From: Pseudo-nitzschia pungens
Taxonomy: Eukaryota; Bacillariophyta; Bacillariophyceae; Bacillariales; Bacillariaceae
NCBI GenBank assembly: GCA_037355855.1
Contig: CM074764.1
Coordinates: 2,790,001 to 2,854,000, forward strand
DNA length: 64,000 nt
Direction of reading: 5' to 3'
Shown: positions 39,252 through 51,565 of the stretch, piece after piece
Position numbering within the stretch: the stretch's first letter is position 1
How the letters are laid out: the number at the start of each line of letters is the position of its first letter
Made by a program: the position numbers and the translations under genes
The notes under the pieces: model-generated
Told to the model about the DNA's origin: nothing
The model's database searches: none
Seen by the model: the letters and a program-made list of their open reading frames with translations, nothing else

Positions 39252-40918
39252 TAATACTATACTATACTTATTTAAGTAGGAAAATCCACTGAAGGTGGTT
39301 AAAAGCTACTCAGTCTGTAACCAGACTTTATCGTCGCCTCAATCAAAGAGAGGTTAGGCCCCAAGTTGTAGAACGACGCGCCGCCTCAACCATGGGGGAT
39401 TTGGGCCCCAGGTTGTAAGGACGACTATTTTGCAAATGAACCTTGGTAAGAAACAGGAAAAAAAAACAAACCAGTCCAGAGCACAACAGACACTGCTGTT
39501 ACAAAGCGTACAGGAGACGGGGTAACAAGAACGTGAAAGGGAAAGACACAAGCAAAACTGTCCCTCCAATGCTGGTATGCAGCATCCGTAATGCTAGTGG
39601 TCAGCCGACACAAGCAAAACCCTTCCTCAGATACATAGTATCAGTAATGCTAGTGGTCAGCGTACAAAAGCAAAACTCCTCTCTGGATGCTGGAGTGCAG
39701 CATCAGTAATGCGAGTAGTCAACCCCAAACACATTCCTTACCACACACTCCTTACCATTGGTATTCGAAACACTAAGAGGCAGTGGAGCCTACTACCAAA
39801 TTCGTAGAACGAACTTGCTCTCCTGTAGTAGCTTGGAAACACGGCCTTTAAGTGATAACACGTATGAACCATCAGGGCTGTAGCCTTGAAAACAGGTGGC
39901 AGCTGTACTGTGAACTGGAGGGGTATATGTTGGTGGTGAAGCATTCAGTAACATGTACTTAACGGCTTTGGGGCTTGGGTCAGGAAAACAGTAGGTCCAT
40001 AATCAAAAGCAATTATGGTCCAGCAGGGCAGTAGACTTGAAAACAGATGCCAGTTGAAGTGTGCACCTGAGAGGGTTATGTAGGTAGGAGAGCCTTAAGC
40101 AAACTGTACTTAGCGGCTTTGGGGCTTGGGTCGAAAAACAGTAGTACCATAAGCAAAAACGCTTATGGACCAGCAGGGCAATGGACTTGAAAACAGATGA
40201 CAGTTGAAGAATGCATCTGAGAGGTATATGTAGGTAGGAGAGCCTTAAGCAAACTGTACTTAGCGATTTTGGGGCTTGGGTCAGAAAACAGTAGGACCAT
40301 AAGCGAAAACGCTTATGGACCAGCAGGGCAATGGACTTGAAAACAGATGACAGCTGGAATTTCTTGTAGAAATATTCCTACAGTGGAAGGGGCTGTTGGT
40401 GAACTTCGACTTGAAAAGACTTAAGGGACTTAGCAAGGAACCTTGAAGAATGTAGAACTTTAAGTGGGAATCACTTAGGAAGCTTGGAAACAATTTAGAA
40501 CATTAAGTATAATATATACTTAGAGGGTCTTGAGGGTGGAGCTTGGAAACAGATCGAAGCAGCAGTACGTAAGACGGCGAAGCAATAGACATGTACGTTG
40601 TCGGTTTTGCTGTACGGTAGAATCTGTACTGGAATTGCTGTAGAAAATTATGTGTCGTTTTTGGTGCTGCTGCTGCTGCTGCTGTTGCCGATCGGCGAGT
40701 GGTGAATAGGCAACCAACTCAACCAAACAAAGCATCGAGCAACTGAACAAATAGCAGAATCAAAGAGGCGAGGTCGCTGTTAGTATGTGTAGGTCCTGGT
40801 TATGTGGTTGGGGGTGTTTAAGGGAGCGAGATATCGCATGGTAAATATGTGTAGAAATCTACGTATTTTTAATACTGGAACATCGGAACGTCGGACAAAA
40901 TGCGCTTCGCGCAAATTG
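39252..40918 (-). mobile_element. 1.67-kb non-coding element with LINE-like termini
   Basis: The insertion is flanked by the 17-bp duplication TGGACTACCCTTCCTGA (39,235-39,251 and 40,919-40,935), which splits ORF1 of LINE B. In its own sense it starts CAATTTGCGCGAAGCGCATT, then GTCCGACGTTCCGATGTTCC and GTAG-ATTT-CTAC, as LINE copies A and B do. It ends with AGTCTG-GTTA-CAGACT, a second stem CCAC-CTTCA-GTGG and a tail with TATAG units. Between these there is no ORF2. It holds about three ~70-80-bp repeats (39,540-39,720, GCAAAAC and GTAATGC(T/G)AGT) and about three ~130-bp repeats (about 39,960-40,350, AGCAGGGCA, CTTGAAAACAGATG, CTTTGGGGCTTGGGTC). It is most simply a non-autonomous derivative moved in trans by a LINE of this group. 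Confidence 0.8.
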
Positions 40919-40935
40919 TGGACTACCCTTCCTGA

Positions 40936-42457
40936 CAGGAAAACATTGGAATTGTATGTTGCTCAGCTCTGGCTTCGCAGCAGAACTGCTCCTCACTTAC
41001 GCTTCTTTGTGGGACACAGTGTTTCCCTGGAGACTCTATTTTCTGTCCAGTTGCTCCAGAGGCTCAGAGATCGTGACATGGACCTGAAGTTTGACCACAT
41101 ACAGGCCCCAGTTATTGTCACCTGTGGCTTTCTCCTTGGATCCTACATGCAGAGTTTTGATCTTGACCACTACAACAAATTGCTCCAGACTCATCCCAGG
41201 TTTCAGGCATGTCCTATTGCTGTTATCAGGAAGAATATCAGCCTGGACAACTCCAGAACTCCTGATCCCAATCCGGTTCTGGCTGCTCATGTTTTATGTG
41301 ATGCTACCAAGCAAGCTCAAACTGTTAAGCTCCTCAAAGCTCAGTTCAATCGGTGCAAACCTTCAGACATTGCCTCTCTCCCTGATGGTAAATTCTACAA
41401 GTTTATTGAGACAGCTACCAATCCTTCTGACCGACCCCTTCCCCCTTCCAAGCTCAAGACTGTTCGCCAAGCTAAGCACCGACAAGCCAAATTTATTGAG
41501 AGCCATGAAACTGCTCCTGTTTTGGGGGTAGTTGATCTTGATCTTCCTGTTGATTTGGGCCAAGGGCTGGGTTTGAAGACACTGCGCAGTGTGCTTATGG
41601 GCATCAGAACCCGTGACAATTGGTCATGGCCTCTCTTTCTTTCTGTTGATACCAGTCCATACCGGGGCGAGATCCTTGCTTTGTACAACATCACTACCAA
41701 GGCTGAAGCCATGGCCATGTTGTCTTTCCTGCCTATTTTTCTGGAGGCTCAGTATGGTTCTTGTGTTAGACAATGGTTCTCTTCTGAGTGCTTGACTGAA
41801 ATGGAGGCTTACCATTGGGATGCTGCTGTCAATTGTGTTGTGGAAACTGCACCTGCTGCAGATCCAATGCAGGATGACTCTCTTCCCTTTTTTGGTGATG
41901 GGGATGCAAGAGATTGGGAACTTGTTGATGATGACTTGTCAGTTGACCTTGCCCCAGACCTCACTTTTGATCTGGATTTGCACTTCAACCTCCAAGCTCG
42001 TTCTGACAGTGGTGGTGGTGGCTTTGATGACTCCCAATCCATGGATACCTTAGCGACCGGCACTTCCAATCTCACTGCTGTCCAGGCTTCACCGCCTGCA
42101 GGTGCTGCTCCTCCTGGAGGTGATCCTCCCAATGCTGCCAAGGCTGGTGCCTCCCCTGGTGTCTCTCCTGATGTCCCCCCTGAAGTTCCTGATCTTTCCA
42201 ATACTGCCATGGCTGGTGCCTCCCCTATGGCCCCTCCTGATGTCTCAACTGAAGTTCCTGCTGCCCTGCCTTCTGGTTTGCCTGGTGGTGAGGAAGATGC
42301 AGCCTCTGCTTTGAGGGTTGGAGTTGTTGCTATTGCATTCTCCTCCAGCCATGATGCTAGTGTCAGTGATTTGAGCCATGCCAATGTCTCCACCAAATCA
42401 GCTCCGGCATCTTTTTCTACCGTGCGACAGACTCGGTTTCCTTCTGATCATGGTTAG
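40936..42457 (+). pseudogene. LINE B ORF1, 3' part
   Basis: After the second copy of the 17-bp duplication the ORF1 frame resumes (DRKTLELYVAQLWLRSRTAP) and stays open to the TAG at 42,455-42,457. It includes the conserved central block and the acidic C-terminus. The apparent frame opening at 40,802 inside the inserted element is fortuitous. The C-terminal linker differs from A (extra SGLPGGEEDAAS). Confidence 0.88.
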
Positions 42458-45400
42458 ATCTTCTGGTATGAGGTTTGATGGGGTGCCTTCCAATCCAAAT
42501 CCCATCAATGCTTCTACTGTTTCTCCCTTTTTCCTCTCCGCCTCTTTCCCAGCTTCTCAATTTGTCCAATTAACTCTCCATGGAGACTCTCTTGCTGCTA
42601 AGGATTCTGATATTTTTGGTCATCCTTTTCCTCAAGCTCCATCATCTAATTCCACCATCATCACCTTCCAAAACATTGGACCCCAGCATAGAGCTGCTTT
42701 TATGTCCAGGTCCAAGCAAAACTCCCGTCAATTTGTCAAGAGCAACGCCAGTGTGGCGCTTTTTGCTGAACATTGTTTGAATGAATCCAAGCTCCTGCCC
42801 TGTGATCTTTTTAATTGGCGCATGAAGAATGTCTGTCCCTCAAGTTTTTCCTATCTTGCCAATAACAAGCATGAAGCTTCTGACTGCTCATGGCTTCAGC
42901 CTGGAGGCACAGGTTTTTCCATTGACCAATTGTTCAGTTCCCACAAGGTTGCCCATGGGGCTGACCCTTCTGGTCTTGGAAGATGGTCCTTTGTCAAGTT
43001 TCAGGGCAGGGATGGCTACACTGTCACCATGTTTTCTGCTTACTGCCCAGTTGAAAATGATAGGGATCTTGGCTCAGTCTGGAATCAACAGTACCGCTAC
43101 TTTCAAGCAGCTGAAAATCTTTTCAGTCCCAATCCATGCATTCTTTTTCACAGGGATTTGACTGCTGCCCTTCAGGCTTGCCTGGGGGCGGGTGACCAGG
43201 TCATTCTTGGGATTGATCAAAATGCTGATGTTTGGTCTGATGGCTTGTCTTTTGAGCTCCAGGCTCTTGGTTTCAGAGAGGCCATTCTTACCCTTCATCG
43301 TCAGTCTTCTCCTCCTGCCACCCACAACAGAAACACTACCAGAACGCCAATTGATGCCATTTGGGTCTCTGAGAATGTTGATGTTCTCAAGGCTGGGTAT
43401 TGTCCCTTTGGTGGTGCCCAGGGTATGGAATCTGACCATAGAATGCTCTGGATTGAAGTCTGTAATGGCAGTATCATGGGAAAACACTTGCCACCTCCTG
43501 TGAGCATCTCTCATTCCAAACTCCAGTCCTCCCACCCTCATCTGCGTCAACGGTATTTCAAGCGTGTGAGGCACAGCTTTCTCAAGGCTGGAGTGTTCTC
43601 TCTCCAAGCTAAGCTGGAGCACCTACTGGCTCAGTTTCAGTCTGGGGATATTTCTGTGCGCGCTGATCTCATCAATACATACGAAGTCCTCCATGAAACC
43701 TCCACCTCTCTCAGGCTCTCTGTTGAACAAAACCTCTGCCGCACTAGAGCTGGTTTGGTTCCATGGTCACCAAAGCTGCAAGTCTATCGTGATACAATTG
43801 ACTTTTGGAGGCGTGTTGTTAAGCTGAGACAGGGTGTGTCCACCAGTCATACTGTTTTGAAAAGGTTGGCATGCAAGCTTTCTCTTTACAAAGGGGAACA
43901 CAGTGATCTTTCCAGTGCTCTCCTCCATCTGAAACAAGCTTACAGGCAATACCGGGCAGTGAAGAAATTGGCCCCCTCATGGAGAGACTCCTTCAATCAA
44001 GGCCTGGTGGATGCACTTCTTGCTGAAGGCAAGCCCCACAACCAGAGTGCTTCCCAGATCCGTGCCAGGATGCGCAGGGAACGGCTTCAACGAGAGCTTG
44101 GCCTCGCTGCTCGGTCTATTCGGGGTCGTGTCAACAAGTCAGCTGTCTTGAGAGCTATTGCAGTTGGCCATGATGGTGTTGAACAGGTCTTGGAGTCCCA
44201 GTCTACTATGGTTCCAGCTATGGCTGAATCCAATGTCCGGCGTCAACAGCAGTGTCTTGGCACTCCTTCCATGGATCTCTCCTTCATTCAAGATTTTGGA
44301 TACCTAGGCACTGCCCATGCTGCTCCTCATGTTCTTGATGGCACATATAATCCTCCTCCTGCCACTGACATATACCTTTCTGAATTTCTATCTTGTCTCA
44401 AAGTCCCTGACTCTATACTGAGTTTGCCTCCTTTTGACTATTCAGTGTGTCCAGCTGACAATGCTGCTGCCTGGAAACGCCAGAGGGAACGCACAGCCAG
44501 TGAACCTTCTTGTTTGAGCCTTGCACACTACAAGGCTTTTGCCCTTGATTCCCAGTTGAACAAGTTTGACACTCTCCTGAGATCCGTCCCATTGATTGTT
44601 GGCTTCTCTCCTTCTGCTTGGCAGGTCATCACTGATGTTGAGATCTTCAAGAAACCTGGTGAATATAGAGTGGATAAGATGAGGCTTATTCAGTTGATGT
44701 CTCCTGAGTTCCAAATCAACAACAAGATGATTGGCAGACGCATTCTTGCCTATGCTGAACTTGCCAATGCAGTGGCTGTTGATCAACATGGTAGCAGGAA
44801 ACACCACAAGGCCATCAACACCTGCCTGAACAAGAAGCTCATATGTGATGTGTTGCGGCAGAAGCGCAGATCTGGTGCTGTTGCTATGAATGATGCCAAG
44901 GGCTGTTATGATAGGATATCTCATCCCATTGCAGGTCTCACTCTTCAGAGCTTTGGGGTTCCTGCCCATGTGTGTGAGGTTCTTCTGTCTACTCTACAAC
45001 ATGCCAAGCACCACATCAAAACTGGTTTTGGTCGGTCAGGTCCTGTGTATGGTGATGAACCTGTTCCGCTCAGTGGTTGTGGCCAAGGCAACGGTATTGG
45101 TCCAACTCTTTGGGCTTTGGTGTCAACAATTGTCTTCCGAATGATGCAACAGGCTGGGCATGGTGTCCATCTTATCACTTCATTGTCACTGCAACTGGTT
45201 TCTCTTGTGGGTTTTGCCTTTGTGGATGACACAGATTTGTTTTGTGCTGGCTCTGATTCCTCAACATCTGGTGAGGAATTGGCTGTTGACTTTCAGGAAG
45301 CTCTTGACCGATGGGCTGGTGGCATTATTGCCACTGGTGGTGCTATTGAACCTGCCAAATCCTTCTGTTATTTGATTGATTTCAAATGGAATGGATCCGG

Positions 45401-48292
45401 TTGGGACTATCGCTCAATTGCTGACATGCCCGGTGACTTCTCTGTTGCTGACAAGAATGGCAATCGAGCTACCCTGGATCGGTTTGAAGTTGACCATGCT
45501 GACAAGACCCTTGGGGTTTTTATCTCCATGGATGGCAATGAGGAAGCACAGATTGCTCACATGAAGTCCCAGTCTCAGTCTTTTGGCTCTCAACTCAAGG
45601 CTTCCAAGTGTGAGAAGCGCGCATCCCTCTACACCTTCAAGTATTCTTGCATGAAGTCTGTTGAATACCCCATGCCTGTCACGCAACTTGATGAAGCTAC
45701 CTGGACTCAGATTCTTCACCCAGCTCTTGTTCCTGTGCTGAACAAAGCAGGGATGTCGCGGACATTTCCTAGACATGTATTCTATGGTCCTTCCCTCTAT
45801 CAAGGCTTTGGTTTCATCCATCCATACCTCCTCCAAGAGTTTAGCCATATTGCCACTCTCTTTCAGGAATCTGTCAGGTCCTCGCAAACTGGTAGGATTC
45901 TCAGGCTAACTGCTGAGTCTCTCCGGCTTGAACTTGGATTTCCTCTCCATCTTGGTGTCACACCCTATCATCCCTTTGCTTCATACGTCACTCCTTGCTG
46001 GTACAAACATGTGTGGAAATTCTTCTCTGTTCACCCCGTGAGCTTGGTTGAAAACTTCCCAGATCTTCCTCTGCTACGTTCCAATGACTGTTATCTCATG
46101 CAAGCCTTTGTCAACGCTGGCTTCAGAGGTGCTGACTTGTCCCTCTTAAATCACATTCGAATGTCCCTCAAGGCTATTTCCCTTGCTGACATTTGTACTC
46201 CAGATGGGAAAAGACTCTCTCCCATGGCTTTCCAGCTGACATCCTCTAATCACTTGAGGGATCATCTTGACTGGCCTAGATGCCCTCCATCTTGGCCTCC
46301 AGCAGCACAGCGCATCTGGGTCAAGGCGCTTCAGACCTGTTTTCTTCCCCCTTGCCCCCCCCTGCAGCCAGGGCATTAGCTCCTTCTTTTCACCTTGGGC
46401 ATTGGCTCTCTCCCCAGACAGCTTCTCTTTGGCCTTGGTTTATGTCTCCATCCACCAACAGAATATTCTCCCCAAAACTTCTACTGGCTGGATTGTGAGC
46501 ACCTCCCAGGGCAGGGGCAGATACAGGGTCACTTCTGAAATCATTTCTGACAAACCAGCATGTGCTATTGAGCTTGTCTGCCCTGTTCTTTGCGGCCAAG
46601 TTGTACGCGTTGTTGGGTCCTCAGCCTTTGTGTCTGAACCTCCTGACATGGATCCTCTGGAGTACAATCCATTTGATTCTCTTCCAGACTCCCCTGCAGA
46701 TGCCTTTGATGCACTCTGTGAGTCTCCCAAGGGTACTTCTCCACAAATATTCCCTACCACAGGCTGGCTGTCAGCCCCTTGTTGATGCTATTGCGAGTGG
46801 TACTGCCAGTGCTGTCTGTGATGGTTCATTTGATCCGGACCTTCTAAGAGGCACTTCTGCTTTCATTCTGTCACCCAATACCTCCACCAAGTCTGCTTCT
46901 TTGTTCCTCACTGGCTGTAATTTTGTCAGTGGATCCCCTGAGGATCAATCATCCTATAGGAGTGAACTGGCAGGTATCATTGGAGTTCTCACCTGTTGCA
47001 CTGCTCTGGTGAGTCTTTTTGATATTGCCTCTGGCTCTATCACCATTGCTCTGGATGGTGACACAGCTCTCAAACAGGCTCAGGGATCTTGGCCATTGGT
47101 TATTTCCCAGAAGTCTTTTGATTATGTCTATGTCATCAGAAACATGATTTCTGCCCTGCCAATCTCTGTGCACTTTCAGTGGGTTCAGGGACATCAAGCT
47201 GGATTCTTTCTTGATTGGTGGGCCCTTCGCAACCATCAGGTTGACAGCATGGCCAAGGCCTTTCTCTCTGTCCATAGAGCTTCTGCCCATCACTATCCCA
47301 GACTTGTGTTTGAGCCTTGGGCATTTTCTCTCAATGGATGCAAGTGTTCAAGGTTTGATCAGAATGCTCTGCATGTTGCCATTTCTGGTCCTCCTCTTCT
47401 TAAATACTGGCAGACCCACCATGATATCCCCATTCCACAACCTGTTTTGAGTTCCATCCATTGGTGTGCCCATCAGTCTGCTTTCAAGCGTCTCCCTCCT
47501 GGCATGCAAAGGTGGTTTGTTAAGTTTGCTTCTGGCTGCATTGGTGTTGGTAACCAACTCCTTCACTACCAGCATCAGGATCACTCCAGGTGTCCCTTGT
47601 GTGATGCAGACAACGAAAAGGTGTCTCATGTGCTCTCCTGCAAGGACACTGGGGCAGTCCAGCACAGTGTGTCTGCTTTCAGGGGACCCCTGCAGAAGAG
47701 GCTTGAAGTTGAACAAACTGATCCATCATTGGTGGCTGCCATTGTGGATCTTCTCACCAGAGTTCGGAAGGGCCAGAGAATTTATCCATCATCCTACTCC
47801 CCTGCAATTGCTTCTGCTGTCAGGGCACAGAGGACTATTGGTTGGCACAACTGGCTTCTTGGTAGGTGGTCTCCTCTCTGGTATCAAATCCAGGCTGACT
47901 ACTACTCCCACATTGGAAGCAAGCGCTCTCCCAAATGTTGGGCTACAGCTATCATCCATCAGTTCTTTCTTACCTCCTGGGATCTTTGGACCTATAGGAA
48001 TGAACGACTCCATGGTCCTGGGGGTACCCTTGATGCTGAACAACACCAATATCTTGATGCTTCCATCACCTCTGAATTGGCCATTGGTGCAGCTAGTGCA
48101 CTTCCCCAGTCACACTCCCTTTTACAAACCCCTTTCCAAGTCCTACAAGGTTACACCCTGACTGCCAAGAGGCAGTGGCTTGCAACCATCCACCTTGCCA
48201 GGAAGCAGTATGCAGCACCTGCACCTCCAGTGCAGCCATACCAACGAGTGGCTGCTCTCCTCAGAGCCTGGCTTACTGGACCTCAGGGTTGA
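42450..48292 (+). pseudogene. LINE B ORF2, two frameshifts
   Basis: The start ATG overlaps the ORF1 stop as ATGGTTAG. Endonuclease (with ESDHRMLW), RT (NDAKGCYDRI, FVDD) and most of the following region are open to about 46,360. There a C run is one base shorter than in A (CTTGCCCCCCCCTGCAG against CTTGTCCACCCCCTGCAG) and the frame shifts, giving a stop at 46,377-46,379. About 370 bp later (near 46,728, TCTCCCAAGG against TCTCCAAGG) a 1-bp gain restores the register. RNase H, the CCHC finger and the C-terminal domain are then open to 48,292. Two changes would have to be sequencing errors for this copy to be active. Confidence 0.9.
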
Positions 48293-48596
48293 TTACACTT
48301 TGTACCTTGGTTTTTTTGTCTTCTGCTCCTGCTTCTCATCCTGTCATATATCTTTTGATACTGGATCTTATCCCAATATCCACATTCCCATCTCACTTTC
48401 TCTCAAGTCCCTATTTTGTGGGCCTTGTTTGTCTTTTTCCCTGCTTGATGTTCAAGGTTTGTTTGAAAATTTGTCATTCTGCCACTTGGGGTCCTGACTC
48501 TTCGATGGAGGCGACGTTAAAGTCTGGTTACAGACTGAGTAATTTAGTTTCACCTTTGGTGATTAAAGTTATTTAAATACGTATATTATTATTATT
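48293..48596 (+). promoter_or_regulatory. LINE B 3' UTR
   Basis: It matches the 3' UTR of copy A, including AGTCTG-GTTA-CAGACT, TCACC-TTT-GGTGA, TTATTTAAATACGTATA and an (ATT)n tail. It ends at the target duplication AGCATCCGGTCAGCAT. Confidence 0.8.
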
Positions 48597-48612
48597 AGCA
48601 TCCGGTCAGCAT

Positions 48613-49050
48613 GCTCCTTGCAGGTCACTGATGGTGTTTTGCGGCATTCGCTGCTCTGGAGATAGGTGTGCATGATATCCCGAGCATCCTTGGCGTTGCA
48701 GTAGAACTTGGTAAAATCCAGAATGGCTTGTTCAAATCCACCAATCTCGTCTTGTTCGTACTGGAGTTCATCTGGATTCAGTGGGTCTTGTATCATGTTG
48801 TTCCATTTGCTTTGCGCGTCTGCCATAAGGCATCGACTGAAGTGAGGGAGATATTTAGCAATCAGGACCTGCATGAGCTTTGCTGCGTTTTGAAAGGATT
48901 CTTCCACAAAGAGTAGCTCTTCTAGTCCGGGACTTTCATGCTGTCGGTGTTGCCATCCGCGCCGACGTTGTATAGTGTAAAGAGCTTGGGCTTGGTTCGA
49001 TCGAAGGAACTCTTGTATGCAATAGGAGGGTCTCGATAGATACCTGCCAT
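48613..49050 (-). pseudogene. gag: gag of gypsy copy 2, N-terminal part
   Basis: The frame runs from the codons for MAGIYRDPPI (ATG at 49,050) to the LINE B insertion, with capsid sequence HFSRCLMADAQSKWNNMI and TYLQSSECRKTPSVTCKEH. Register is lost near 48,930, where bases between the GLEELL-equivalent and the FT-MKVP-equivalent segment are missing. Together with 27,789-28,378 it makes one gag broken by LINE B and by this deletion. Confidence 0.82.
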
Positions 49051-49157
49051 TGTTGCTTGCTGGGGATGAAAGTGCCTGTTTTGTTGAGGTTATCGGGGTT
49101 TTGAATTAAGTACTGAGTTCTACTACTGTTCCTACGTGAAGTGGACAGTAATTACTG

Positions 49158-49386
49158 TGTAACACTCTAAGGTAGAAATTTGGAGTAGTATGTAAATTGT
49201 GAATGTTTAGATACTTTACGAAATATTGTTATGCGAATTGAGAATGGAAACATATAAAATTTGAGGTCGCGAGCATAGCCACATTTTGGCATGCTCTGCC
49301 ATAAATGTTGATTCATTGCCGGTTCCCACGATTAGGCATATGTCGTCTCCTGGGACTCGACCATATTAATTAGAACACATATAGGA
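49158..49386 (-). repeat. Partial LTR of a third type next to gypsy copy 2
   Basis: TGTAACACTCTAAGGTAGAAATTTGGAGTAGTATG begins here directly after CAGTAATTACTG (49,146-49,157), so it is an LTR edge, listed here in two words joined: TGTAACACTCTAAGG and GGAGTAGTATG. After about 50 bp it no longer resembles the other two LTR types. Its outer end is missing: at about 49,387 diverged gag sequence starts. Confidence 0.65.
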
Positions 49387-49611
49387 TGTCATGATTGCCG
49401 TCTGCATCGATACTGTACAGCATAAAGAGCTTGGGCTTGGTTCTGTCAAAGGAGCTCTTGTACGCAATCGGTGGGTCTCTGTAGATACCGGCCATCTTGT
49501 TAGAGATACAAAGTACTTCTGTTATTGAGGATAAGGGGGGTTTATTCGATTATTTTGTTTCAGTACTGAATTCTCCTGTTTTCCTACGTCGAAGATAAAC
49601 AGTAATTACTG
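49387..49611 (-). pseudogene. gag: Second gypsy gag N-terminal fragment with leader
   Basis: A short minus-strand piece reads as gag codons 1 to about 35 (ATG at 49,495; MAGIYRDPPIAYKSS-like and FTL-like segments). It is preceded by a leader with CAGTACTGAA and the CAGTAATTACTG palindrome (49,600-49,611) next to the LTR. It is a relic of a different copy joined to the partial LTR. Confidence 0.7.
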
Positions 49612-49895
49612 TGTTACACTCTAAAGTAGAAAATTCAGAGTAGTATGAAAATTGTGACTTAATATTTCAACTCTTAAGAGAGCTTTTCAGTTTTCGTGTG
49701 AACGTTTGAATATTCACAAGCATGCCTTGCCACTATTTGAATAACAGCACACATGCATTGCTGAACTGTCCGGCGTACAGTTTGAATCATTTCCAAACAC
49801 TGGTCAGTTCTTATATTTAGGCGCCGGGCGGCTTGTATGTGGGATTTGGTTAATTATTTAATCGTGGTTCATGCTCGCTACGCTAGCATGTCACA
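49612..49895 (-). repeat. Type II gypsy LTR (284 bp)
   Basis: It runs from TGTTACACTCTAAAG to GCTAGCATGTCACA and is similar to 23,799-24,084, though with many substitutions. Its outer flank (CTTCC, LINE C sequence) does not match the outer flank of the LTR at 23,799 (CTGAT), so no target duplication joins the two. Confidence 0.82.
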
Positions 49896-51565
49896 CTTCC
49901 CTCTCCCAGCGCACCTTCAGATGATGATATGTCCTTCACTTCTGCTGTGTCTACCGGTGTGCTTGATGATGTTGTCATGAGCACTAAGCCGTTAGGCACT
50001 GGGCAGTCAGGCAGTGAGCAGTCTAGCAGTGGGCAGTCAGGCACTGGACAGTCAGGTGATGGGCAGCCAGGCTCTGAGGAATCAGACTCTCAGCACCCAC
50101 CCTCTAAGGTCTCCGGTTCCCATTCTAGTTTGAAACAAGCTATTCTAAACCTTGGAATTGTATGTCGCTCAGCTGTGGCTTCGCAGCAGAACTGCTCCCC
50201 ATTTAAGGTTCTTTGTTGGGCACAGTGTTTCTTTGAAGACCCTCCTGTCCAAAGCTTTGCTTCAGAGACTCAGGGATCGTGACATGGACTTGAAGTATGA
50301 TCACATCCAGGCTCCGGTTATTGTCACCTGTGGTTTCCTTGAAAACTTTGCGCCGAGTGTTAATGGGTATATGAACTCGTGACAATTGGTCCTGGCCCCT
50401 GTTCCTTTCAGTTGATACTAGCTCCTACCGGGGTGAGATCCTTGCTTTGTACAACACCACCACCAAGGCTGAAGCCATGGCCATGTTGTCTTTCCTGCCT
50501 ATTTTTCTGGAAGCACAGTATGGTTCCTGTGTTCGGCAGTGGTTTTCTGCTGAGTGCTTGACCAAAATGGAAGCCTTCCACTGGGATGAAACTGCCAAAT
50601 GTGTTGTGGAGACTGCTCCTGCTGCTGACCAGATACAGGATGACTCTCTTCCCTTTTTTGGTGATGGTGATGCCAGGGATTGGGAACTTGTTGAGGATGA
50701 TTTGTCAGTTGATCTTGCCCCCGACCTCACCTTTGATCTGGATCTGCACTTTCAACTCCAAGCACGTGATGATAGTGGAGGTTGTGGCTATGATGATTCC
50801 CAATCCATGGCTACTCTAGCCACTGGTACCTCTAACCTCACTGCTGCTCAGGCTACATTTACTCAGGGTTCTGCAGATGGTGCTTCTTCCGCTACTTCTT
50901 TGCCTGGTGCTTCCCCTGCTGAGGCTCATGCTGTCCAGCCTGTGGACAAGACTGGTGGTGGGGATGATGTGGCCTCTGCTTTGCAGGTTGGTGCAGCGGC
51001 CATTGCCTTCTCCCCTAACAATGATGCCAGTGTCAGTGATTTGAGCCATGCCAATGTCTCCACCAAATCAGCTCCGGCAACTTTTTCTATTGTGCGACAG
51101 AAACGGTTTCCTTCTGATCATGGTTATGATTTCTGGTGTGAGGTTTGATGGGATGCCTTCCACTCCAAATCCCATCTGTGCTTCTACCGGTTCTCCCCTT
51201 TTCCCCTCTGACTCTCTCCCTGATTCCCATCTTGTCCAATTAACTCTTCATGGAGACTCTCTTGCTGCTAAGGATTCTGACAGTTTTGGACATCCTTTTC
51301 CTCAAGCTCCATCCTCCAATTCCACCATCATCACCTTCCAAAACATTGGGCCTCAGCGCAGAGCTGCTTTTATGTCCAGGTCCCGGCACAACTCCCAACA
51401 ATTTGTCAAGAGCAAGGCCAGTGTGGCGCTTTTTGCTGAGCATTGTTTGAATGAATCCAAACTCCTTCCCTGTGACCTCTTCAACCGGTGCATGAAGAAT
51501 GTCTGCCCTTCAAGTTTTTCCTATCTTGCCAACAACAAGCATGAGGCTTCTGACTGCACATGGCT

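Larger units (their letters stand above)
28379..48596 (+). mobile_element. LINE copy B, full-length but decayed, hosting two later insertions
   Basis: The copy is bounded by the 16-bp duplication AGCATCCGGTCAGCAT (28,363-28,378 and 48,597-48,612) within gag of gypsy copy 2. The 5' end ACAATTTTGCGACGCG and the (ATT)n tail match copy A. Inserted in it are gypsy copy 3 (30,327-36,141) and the 1.67-kb element (39,252-40,918). Without these, B is about 12.7 kb, longer than A because of a tandem-repeat block in the leader. ORF1 has a nonsense codon and ORF2 two frameshifts, so B is inactive. Confidence 0.92.

Noticed and set aside
40802..40935. Apparent N-terminal extension of LINE B ORF1 (MWLGVFKGARYR)
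   Set aside because: It lies in the inserted 1.67-kb element and joins ORF1 only through the target duplication.
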